A stretch of DNA of 64,000 nt from Fragilaria crotonensis (Eukaryota > Bacillariophyta > Fragilariophyceae > Fragilariales > Fragilariaceae), in NCBI GenBank assembly GCA_022925895.1, contig JAKSYS010000074.1:79015-143014 (forward strand), given 5' to 3'. Shown in pieces: positions 21,461-30,543 of this stretch. The notes under the pieces are model-generated. The model saw nothing but the letters and a program-made list of their open reading frames with translations. It was not told where the DNA came from and made no database searches. How positions within the stretch are numbered: position 1 is the stretch's first letter; every line of letters begins with the position of its first letter. The position numbers and the translations under genes are program-made.

Positions 21461-22117
21461 CATGGTGGACACGAAACAGCACTCAGAGTGCCGGTGCCCA
21501 GGAATAATATTGTAGGGCCACCATTGGATCTATCAGGGACGGGTTACTGCTCATTATTACTGCATCATTGAAATACTAACCTTCACAGTGGGCATAATGC
21601 GGCCGATGTTGACGCAGGTCGCATTACACTGTTGGAGTAGATTGCTCACGAACTAAAGGGCGTGTGCTCATTATAGGTTCTGAATCTATTGGTGACACAA
21701 GCAACTCGAATCCTCCGAGGTTGTCGAGCGAAGCTGGCGACGATGAGTTTCGACAACCCTGAATTGCTATATCATAATTGCTTTTCTATTTGCATCATAC
21801 ATTATACACTACGTTTTACAATGGCAACACAACACAAACAAATATTCGAAGTAGTTTTAATACGGGTGTGGACGACAGAATGCTTTCGAACTTGAACTCA
21901 ACCGTGAAAAGAGAACCATTGTCAACAAACGCAAACTCAACTCACTGTACGGGGGGCGACACCTTTGAAGTAGGTGATCCGAATTCCCCAGAATCCGGAA
22001 GGTTACTTAACGCTTAAAGTACAATATGAGTTACGAGAGTCTGCTGTTGAAGTCAATGGGTCAGGGTTACACAATATAATGAGTCACGAACATGGGCATC
22101 CTGCAAAGTTTGTGAAG
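21461..22117. other. Intergenic, nothing recognised
   Basis: Only short open frames are present (for example near 21780-22017, ending GDPNSPESGRLLNA). None has a family signature. The region right of 22000 is the 3' flank of the minus-strand repeat protein. Confidence 0.3.
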
Positions 22118-23218
22118 TTAGTAGACGAAGTACTGGCGCACTAGGTGCTGTGGGTTGTCATACGAAGCCTGTACAGTCAAGAAACGCAACACAGGAGTGA
22201 GTAGTAGAGCCGGGGCAAGAGAAATTCCTTGGAAAGAAGTTACCAGAAGATCCATTTCCGCAGGAGTCACATCATCCTTGCTAATGGAAAGTGCTTCGAA
22301 AAAAGGAATCAGGAGATTAACTTCTTCATCGGAAGATTCCCAATCCATGGTATCGTCGATCTCGTCTTCGGTCTCGTCTTCGAAGCATGGAATCAGGAGA
22401 TTAACTTCTTCTTCGGACGATTCCCAATCCATGGAATCCACGGTTTCTCTGTATTTCCAATACATGGGATCGTCAATTTCCGTGGGCTCCCAATCCATGG
22501 GAACGGGATCCTCGATTTCCGTGGATTCCCAATCCATGGGAATTGGATCGTCAATTTCCGTGGATTCCCAATCCATGGGAATGGGATCTTCAATCACCGT
22601 GGATTCCCAATCCATAGGAATGGGATCCTCAATTTCCCTCGATTCCCAATCCATGGGAATGGGATCCTCAATGACTGGGACAAGGGGGGTTGCGGGCGTG
22701 GCGGGCCAACGTGGACTGGCATAGCTGATTGGCGTGTTGAATGGGAAGCCAAACTGGTTCAAGTTCGACGGGGGTGGCGTAGCACGAGCGTTGTGGGGCG
22801 CACTGGCATAGCTGATTGGCGTGTTGAATGGGAAGCCAAACTGGTTCAAGTTCGACGGGGGTGCCAGAGCACGAGCGTTGCGGGGTGCACTGGCATAGTT
22901 CGTGGTCGCGGGTGTGGCGGGCCAACGTGGACTAGCACGTAAAATAGATCTGGGATTTTTGGCATAATTGTTCGGAGTGTTCGTGGGAAGCCATGGGAAG
23001 CCAAACTGGTTCAAGTTTGACGGGGGTGGCGTAGCACGAGCGTTGTGGGGCGCACTGGCATAGCTGATTGGCGTGTTCAATGGGAAGCCAAACTGGTTCA
23101 AGTTCGACGGGGGTGGTGGAGCATGAGCGTCCGAAGGCGAACTTGCATGCTTTGGGAAGCCGAACTGATTGAAGTTCGAGGGGGGTGGAGCATTGGGGGG
23201 ATCGGTAGGGGCGCACAT
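22118..23218 (-). CDS. Two-module repeat protein (NLNQFGFP and DPIPMDWES repeats), function unknown
   Basis: This intact 366-residue frame runs from the ATG at 23218. The N-terminal half holds five copies of a Pro-rich unit with the invariant core N[LF]NQFGFP, mostly preceded by PPPS and followed by NTPISYASAPHNARA. The second half holds about eight copies of a short acidic unit, typically I[ED]DPIPMDWESTE. The last two are longer (SMDWESSEEEVNLLIPCFE and TMDWESSDEEVNLLIPFFE). A C-terminal hydrophobic part follows (AEMDLLVTSFQGISLAP, ALLLTPVLRFL). There is no signal peptide, TM helix or known domain. The Pro-rich half and the repeated Trp-acidic motifs look like disordered multivalent docking sites, which is inference. 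Repeats stay in frame despite nucleotide divergence, arguing for a translated gene. Confidence 0.65.
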   Translation of the reverse strand: MCAPTDPPNAPPPSNFNQFGFPKHASSPSDAHAPPPPSNLNQFGFPLNTPISYASAPHNARATPPPSNLNQFGFPWLPTNTPNNYAKNPRSILRASPRWPATPATTNYASAPRNARALAPPSNLNQFGFPFNTPISYASAPHNARATPPPSNLNQFGFPFNTPISYASPRWPATPATPLVPVIEDPIPMDWESREIEDPIPMDWESTVIEDPIPMDWESTEIDDPIPMDWESTEIEDPVPMDWEPTEIDDPMYWKYRETVDSMDWESSEEEVNLLIPCFEDETEDEIDDTMDWESSDEEVNLLIPFFEALSISKDDVTPAEMDLLVTSFQGISLAPALLLTPVLRFLTVQASYDNPQHLVRQYFVY

Positions 23219-23352
23219 GGTGTCTTTAAGAGGTTGTTGATGTTGATGGTAATGTTTTTTGTAATTGTGATGATGTTAACGTGGTCAGTCGGTCTTTGTT
23301 GACGCTGTCCTCGCTTTTCTACAGCCCTTTGTACATGGGTCCACCGTATTGA

Positions 23353-23500
23353 ATGTCCGTTCAGTTTTGTCGATGAGACATCCACGTATCTTCACGGCAC
23401 TTCCTACAAAGGTTCTTCGTATATATTGTCCGTTCAGATTTCCTTGTAACACCCCTTATCCGTTCAGTTTTTGTCCTCACCAAGCCTGTTCGTTCAGTTT
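23353..23500 (-). promoter_or_regulatory. Four spaced copies of CCGTTCAG[TA]TT upstream of the repeat-protein gene
   Basis: GTCCGTTCAGTTTTG (about 23354), GTCCGTTCAGATTTC (about 23429), ATCCGTTCAGTTTTTG (about 23459) and TTCGTTCAGTTTCAG (about 23489) lie 135-270 bp upstream of the start at 23218. The clustering within 150 bp suggests a cis element; no factor is known to me. Confidence 0.35.
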
Positions 23501-23560
23501 CAGTCAGTCGGTCCACCCCCTCAGTTCGGAGACACCATTCGGCCATTCAACGACGTAAAC

Positions 23561-23824
23561 AGTTGTGTCCTTTCTGTCTGCTCAGTATGTAGGACCTGTG
23601 GGCTTACTGATAAATATTTGAGACTTAGAGCACTAAATGTCTTGGATTCAGAAGTAACGGGGTTAATACTACGTATATAAAAAGATCATGCCGGTTTGAT
23701 ACGATGCATACCTGTGTACCATGGTGCAAGTACTAGCTTGTACCAGGTAGTGCGCTGGAAAGTTCCGGCCACGCACCTCAGCTTGGTATTAACTGCGTGT
23801 AGAAGCTACGAGAAAAAAGTCATT
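23561..23824. other. Intergenic, GTAC-containing
   Basis: No gene is seen. It contains GTACCATGGTGCAAGTACTAGC-like GTAC words near 23716-23748, the same flavour as other spacers in this window. Confidence 0.35.
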
Positions 23825-24517
23825 TTACCGGACCTCCTCATAAGTGGAGGTCGTTCGTCTACAAAAGGTAGCAGTACTAATACTTAGTACTATAGCTACT
23901 GTAGCTAGTATTTCTGCTTGCACTCGGAGCACAGAACAGATTGCTGTACCGTACTCCAGTACTCGAGTATTGGGTACCAGTGAGCTTGAAAGAGATACGA
24001 GCATGTTGGAGAAATCTTGGACTTCAACGTCATCGTCGTTTTTTATGACCAGCTCAGTGACCAGTTCAAAACATGGATAACTCGCAGATACCATCCCGAG
24101 GCTGTGACAGCTGAGAGTCGAGTCCATTGGGACGTTCCAATTTCACAAGATAGTACAGAACAATAGAGAGCCTTTTGCGAACATTCTTATCTTCGGGAAG
24201 AATGCACACGAAAAGAAGGGGAGTTCGTCCATCACCATCTCTGCTTTCCAAAAAAAAAGTCAAAGTGTACGCACGACCCCGAACTGCTCGGCTCACCAAC
24301 AACTTGACCAACTCGACTATCATTCCTGCGGATGGCAATGTGCAAAAGTGATTCAGATGAGCACAAGCCCACCACATCAATCGCACGAAAGATATCCAAC
24401 AGGTACTCCACCACCTTTAGATTACGGCCTTTTAACCGAAAAACGCAACATGGAGCGCTGTTGTGCCTTGACGATCAACAGCGTACATAAGTTCCTTCCG
24501 ACTGCCACCCCATTCTG
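23825..24517 (-). pseudogene. Ankyrin-repeat protein, 3' part, split by LINE A
   Basis: Reading leftwards from 24517: YAVDRQGTTALHVAFFG, then NLKVVEYLLDIFRAIDVVG, SSESLLHIAIRRNDS, VELVKLLVSRA and SRDGDGRTPLLFVCIL. These are ankyrin helices with the typical G.T.LH.A pattern. Frames change near 24430, 24320 and 24100, so the gene was broken in several places. The missing 5' part is on the other side of LINE A at 33597, in the same orientation. Ankyrin proteins mediate protein contacts; nothing shows a specific role here. Confidence 0.75.
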
Positions 24518-24528
24518 TCCCGAGGTAT
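24518..24528. repeat. Left target-site duplication of LINE A
   Basis: TCCCGAGGTAT here is repeated exactly at 33586-33596. It is the host ankyrin gene sequence duplicated on insertion. Confidence 0.88.
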
Positions 24529-24822
24529 AATAAACCTAATTATTAGGGTTTTCACCGTCGATGGTCTTTTAACAAAACCATCGTGTGTACCCCGTCGTGG
24601 CCATCCCTTATTCCATGGTGGCGACGATCATGTTATCCTAACCCCATCCCTAGCGCGATACCTTATTTCGGTGCATGTATTCCAAGTGTGTTTGAACGTT
24701 GTGTATCCGTGTTCGACGGTCTGAAAAAGTTTGTCAGTAAAGTTTGTCTCTTCCCGTCACGACTGTATCTATCCTGTGCCATTTTCATGTAACGAAGCCA
24801 TCGCCGTCGTGAGGACGCTGAT
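24529..24822 (-). other. 3' UTR of LINE A
   Basis: It shares blocks with the 3' UTR of LINE C: GTGTGTACCCCGTC[GA]TGGCC, a small stem-loop around GGTCTT..AA[GA]ACC, and the terminal near-palindrome CCTAATTATTAGG at 24534-24546. These shared parts are candidates for the RNA signal recognised by the element's own reverse transcriptase. The tail next to the target site is TTTATT in element orientation. Confidence 0.6.
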
Positions 24823-27800
24823 TTATTTAAAATCTTCCAATGGTTGCTCGCAGTAATGCCTATCGCCTGCTCTTAAGGTTTCCGATTGTCGGTGCATTGC
24901 AGTTATCTCCGCCGCCTCCGCTTCCCTGATGTGTCGGTTGATGGCATCCTGGTTGTCGTAGCATTGTATTCCGGGCCTTCCATGTTGTCTGCGTGAGAGC
25001 TTGAACGGCTTTAAGAATGTGTGTATGCGGTGAAAACCAGTGTCCGGTTTAGCTGGAGAAGAATCGAACATAGCGTCCTCCGCCATGAATCGCCACTCGA
25101 CACTCAAGTACCCTTTGACTGCGTTATCCCATCCAATCGTCAGCTGATCACTTAAAGCTACACGCAGGCGTTCGTGGAATTTAGACGGAATTTGATCGAA
25201 CGGAGGATCGTATACTGCAATGCCCTCCACCCAGGAGATGATGCCATCTCGTAGGATTTGAAACACCGGGTGGGGTTCCTTCGGGGACATTGTTTTCCTG
25301 AAAGTTTGTAGACCTTTTTCGTGGTCCAATTCGATCGGCATTGAAGGACGTGCTGTGTCGTCTCGTCCGTCGTCTTGCAGCACGGACATAATCGAAGCTG
25401 GGGATCCTTGACCTTTGCGTTACGTATCCTCGTTACGCCCGTATGCCATTGGTTGAACATGAATTTTGTTTGCGCCACCTGTGCAGCCGGTGGTAATCGT
25501 CTATAGAAACGCCCGAGAGCTTCCACGTCGATTCGGTTCCAGGTGGCATTCGACCACCGATTTTGCGATTGGATATGCAACCGCAAGTGATAGCCGTTTA
25601 TGTGGAATCGAATACTGGACTCGACCTGGGATACCAATCGAACCCCGTTAAGCAATACCGTGACTCGTGCTTCAGGAGTGTGATCTGTTTTCTCAATTGA
25701 TTGTCGTTTGTTGGATTGTTCGCGATACCATGTTGCCAGAGAATCAACGTGATTGTTACGGATGACATCCCGATTATGCCCATTACAGACATCGTGTCGC
25801 ACCGTTTGATGGCCTTTGATCCACTTCGTCGTTATTTTCCGACGAAGGAACTTTGTTTCCGATCGAATGACTCCCAGATAATCAGAGTTTGCAGGTTGAC
25901 GTGTTTGGTTGATGATGATTTAGTTTCCGCACCACGTTGTTTATCGCGGTTTGACTGTCCGTTACCCATCGGAACGTGCATTTATGACGATGTCCCCAGT
26001 GTCGGTGTAACAATGAGAGAAACAGGAGAGCTGCCGCGTATCCACCGAGTTCGCATCTCGTAGAACTAGCGGTATCGTACGGTCCATCGATAGGTCCAGC
26101 CCTTCGCAGAGAATGTCATTCTTTGGTGTCGTCACGCTCCATCCAACGTACCTTTGCGACCTTTCAGACCGCCGTCCGAAGCAATCGTAAGAATTTGTTT
26201 GCGTTGGCATTCTTTCCAAAGCGTGTCCTCGTCGGATGTAAAATTGATGTGAGACAAGAGGCGTCGCGTGTTCCTTGGTAATCGTTTGAGTCTCGACGAT
26301 AGGGTCAATGCGTCGTCTTGTTGTTGCGAAGATTCCATGCTGACTTGGGTCTTCAGATCCTTCAGTGTGCTTTGGGGTGCTACTCTCCATGCCCTGCCGT
26401 ACCTGAGAAATTGTGACGCTATATACCGTCTCCACAGGCGCTGCTGTTTCACAGTCGGATTTTGTTGCCTCGGCCACGTCGGATTGACAACAAAATCTGT
26501 AGGTCGTATGCCGTCAAGTGCCCATGCTGCAATCTTAGAAGGTTCATGGCAATCCACCATATCGGCTATCGTCGTCACTTGGAGGAACAGTCGTATGAGA
26601 TTGATATCGGTCTGTTGTTGCGTTGTATCCCTTCAAACGGATTGAGTTCATGATGTACTGGTCATGTGGACCCCGAAGTGGAAGCGAGAGGACATTTGTG
26701 ATGTCCATGCTAATGTTGTGATTGGACATGAACTGACGCATTGAAAGGATCCAAGTCGGCGTGAGATACGGTATATGTATACTCGGTTCCGCTAGTAGTT
26801 GCATGGGGACGCCCGATTCGAGTTGTGATGCTTGAAGTTGAAGAAGAAGCAACTTCCCGACTTCTGTGTTGCCGTAAACCTCGTGACGAAAATATTTAAT
26901 CATTTCAATGCCTCCCTCTGTGCGAAGGTCCATGAGTCCTAATCCGCCCATGGATATGGGACCGTGACACAGCGACCGGTAATTTGCTGGAGAGTCCCAG
27001 TTTTTGCACAATCGTCGGAATGATTTTTGTCTGCACCTGAGCCAATTCTTCTTCGTCCACCGCTACGGCTGGCAGTGAATACCTCATGGCCGGATCGTAT
27101 ATAGTGCGATGGAAAACTCGAATGTCGCCAGGAGTTAATCGAGGTGATTTGAGGTAACCTGCGAATTTGTCAGCCTTGGCTTTCAGAGCTTTGATATGTG
27201 CCGAGAAATCCCCTGACGGTGTTTGATGCACACCAAGAATCCTTGCAGGCTGGTTGATGTCTTGTCGTCGAATTTTCGCCCTTTGATGATGGGATAATGA
27301 CCCCTGATATAAATTGATGGAGGGATCGGAGAGGGACGATGTGCGCATTTGTGGTCGACCATTGCGCCAGTCCCAATACATAATGTACCAGGAACATTTC
27401 TTCAGATTAAGAGCTCCCCCTGAAAAAATGGAGAAGTTGTTCCCATGTCTGTGCGACCGTTTCTAGTGCTGTTGTCAATTCATGGATCGATTTTGTACCA
27501 TCATCTGTTATCCCGATAGCTGTGTCATCGACAAACGCGTCCACCAGTCGTCTATGAGTAATAGAGCCATCCACTGATCGAAAGCTTATGCGATCGGGAA
27601 TAACACGTTCCAACGTATTCAGCAGAAGTACCACGAGTGATAGCCACACCGATGGTGATGCCCCGCTTCCTTGGCCAGTACCGAAAAGAGGTTCCAAAGG
27701 CGTACCGCTGTACGACTCTTCTGATACTCCGTACACCGTTTTCACCATGTATTTCATCAATTCGAGAGATGTTGCATGAGTACGGATGGCCTCTGGCGGC

Positions 27801-30521
27801 ATCCCGCACCTTCGAGCTGCCAACATACCCAATGCTACAATAATTCGATCAAAGCATGCCGACGCATCGTTATCGAAACGAGCGTAGTTGATTTTGAGGA
27901 CTCTGCACAGGTCGGTGGTGAGTTGGTTTAACATTACTGGGTCCATTGTTGTTCGTCCCGGAACTGATCCATGTTGACCATCATTTAATAGATGGAGTCT
28001 GACCGAACGTCTGACCAGACGGGATCCCCACATTATTTTGAGAAAAAGGTTGTAATCAGCCTCGAACAGATGTATAATCCGCAGGCGGTTGATTTGAGGT
28101 CGTCCAGGGTCTTTTTCTATCATCACATTCACAGCATTACTCCATCGCGGTATAGAAATCCCTCGTGAGATTGCTATATTCATAAACTTGCGGAAACACT
28201 CCAATAGCATTGTATCCTGAATCATTGCCTTATAGTGACCCAAATGCCTCCCAGACGGAGACGTGGTTGTCGTCTCCTTCCAGGATTTGAAACCCCTTAC
28301 GATATCTGCTGAGGTTATGTCGCAGGGTATTGGTCCGCTTTCAAGTACTGAACCCGGTATTTGGAATGAAGCAAGAAACTCTCGTAACAGTTCGCGATCT
28401 CCATACCACTCCTCCGGGATTTCGCCTTGCAATAGAGCCTCCGATTCCGGGGAGAGGCTCGTGAACGTGAGTGCGTCATGTATCAATCCATGTCCGCACG
28501 GTGATTCAGCAGCTGCTCGGAAAGCTTCTCTGTTGAAGCTCAATAAATGTGCCTCGATATCTTCCCGTGTGATCACAGTATCCCAAATGAGATTGTCAGG
28601 GCAACTGTGTTGGAGTAGATTGTGAACTTGTCCGGGGGGTGTAACATCGCTCGATTCCGGGTGTCGAGGAACCAATACCTGAGAAAGAGCCGAATACTCG
28701 GTCGGTTTGACGATCTGCCTGAGTTTACCAAAGAGTTGTCTACTGGTTTCGCCAAGTAGAGTCCTTTTTACAATCCGAGCTTTTCTTGCCGATTCTGTTT
28801 TTGTAAGAGGATTGTTGTCCATTTCGTAGGTTTCGAGCAATTCCGCATAATTGTTGTTGTGTAGCTCGGACGCGTCCTTCTGAGTTTTGCGCAGTACTTT
28901 TGTCGCCTGATTAAGTCGTTTCCGTACCTCACATATTGGTAACTCTATCGAACGGTCGGGGAGCACGAAAGATGGATCGCAAGATTGTATCTGTCTCTCC
29001 CAGCGGCTAAATGTATTGTAGTAATCTTCCCGTACTGATGTTCTCGTAATCGCAGTTTCCAATATCGCATCAACACTCCCGCATTGCGTAGCCGTGGCGA
29101 CCATTTGTAGAGTTTTGGTCTGACGCGTAAAGAATTCTCAGCTTTAGCATCGCACGTCCTTGATCATCATCCCATGCAGTCAAAATTTCCGAACCTGCTG
29201 TCGTGTCATCGCTCGATGTGTTTTGAACAGTGTATCGATTCGCTCTTTCATTCGGTGATCTGAGTAATACTCTCGAATCGCCTTGTGGTATCTTTCCGTT
29301 AGTTCTGGATTGCCGCTCTTAAGAGCACGTCGATGGATCGTTGGTAAGGAGGTCTCTGTAACGTCCGCCCCAAAGAGAGATGACAGATTGATATCAATGT
29401 ACAGAGCCCTATGGTCCGATTGTGGACCTTCGAAGTAAGATAGAGTACCTTGACGACTCATAGCGTTACGAGTTCGAGGGCAACCAAACATATAATCGAT
29501 TCTCCTATTTGCAGACCCAATGAAAGTTGACGGTGCAGGAGTCAGCCGATGTAGGTCTTCAAGGTCCTGGGACATTAGCATGTTTTCGAGTCGGTGATCT
29601 CTCTCAAGAACTGCGTTCGAGTCCATCATAAGCAGTAGGGCATGTCCTTGCTCGCGCAATTCTCTTAACTTAGATGAAATATCCGTCAAGAAGTTTGTCC
29701 TAGGTTGTGGGTGTTGTTCTCCTTGCTCCTGATAGTACACGTATTCTCTATGGAATGTACTTCCTAGGGGCTGAGGATATGGAGCTCGCGCATGTACGGT
29801 AACCAGTAATAATGCTAAACTTCTGACCGTCTTTTCCGATCAGCGTGAAACCACTCCACCTACCAAGACCAGTTGGATCCGTTATTGGTGGACCAAAACC
29901 GCTGTCGTTAATGCGCCTCGAACCAGTTGGAGGACTCCCCAGCGTGGAAGGTTTCCCTGTCATGGAGAGGATCAATCGCGACAGATGGCGAACCGAAGAC
30001 TGTTTTCCGTACTGGAATTGCCTTTGGACGCACTGTTTAAAAGCATTTCGCAAGTGCGTATGTTGCCAGCCCAAATTTGTTTCAGCCATACCAAAAATGT
30101 CCACAGAGTACGATAGCATGGATGATAGAAAGTACCGATAGTCGGAACCTTCCTGTGTGGATGTAAGACCTTTGACGTTTTGAAACATCACTCTCGTTGT
30201 GTTCGGAGCCTTGTAAACAATAGCGTCGCCAAAACTTTGATCTGCCACCGGATCCACTGTGCGTCGAATCGTTAGACGTCCTGGACGCTGCTTTTGAAAC
30301 AGCAAAACCTGAGACGGTGGTATGGGAGGATGCCTGTCGATCCCTCGAGATGTGTAACGACCTCTGTTAATGAAGGTCGGAATATCGCCGGTAGTCTCCT
30401 CGGATCTGTTGGATGTATTCCTGAAAATGCCATGGATATGTTCCTGGCGTGTTGCTTCCGCAGCACCGTCCTGACTTCCTTCATGAGTTTGCCTTAGCGT
30501 AAATGCCGTAGTAGGATTCAT
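24823..30521 (-). pseudogene. LINE A ORF2 (endonuclease, reverse transcriptase, RNase H), multiply frameshifted
   Basis: The likely start is the ATG at 30521 (MNPTTAFTLRQTHEG), 22 nt after the ORF1 stop. The endonuclease N-half shows RVMFQNVKGL and FGMAETN; its C-half (29740-29180, another frame) shows MMDSNAV, RRIDYMFG and SDHRALY. The linker and reverse transcriptase (29104-27407) carry TTSPSGRHLGHYKA, IIHLFEADYN, LLNDGQHGSVPGR, DASACFDRI, GTGQGSGASPS and catalytic FVDDTAIG. After further frame changes come the C-terminal region (FRHEVYGNTEVGKL), RNase H (LTIASDGGLKG near 26200, HVDSLATWY near 25740) and a zinc-type motif LCPCC(X)nH near 25390. The end is LRAGDRHYCEQPLEDFK at 24823. At least seven frame changes occur across about 5.7 kb. 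Confidence 0.88.
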
Positions 30522-30543
30522 GTTTTGTGTGGTTGACTGCTGC

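Noticed and set aside
22155-22942. Plus-strand ORFs of 189 and 237 codons opposite the repeat protein
   Set aside because: They mirror the minus-strand repeats (QSMGMGSSI is the antisense of the MDWES units) and break off where the repeats end.
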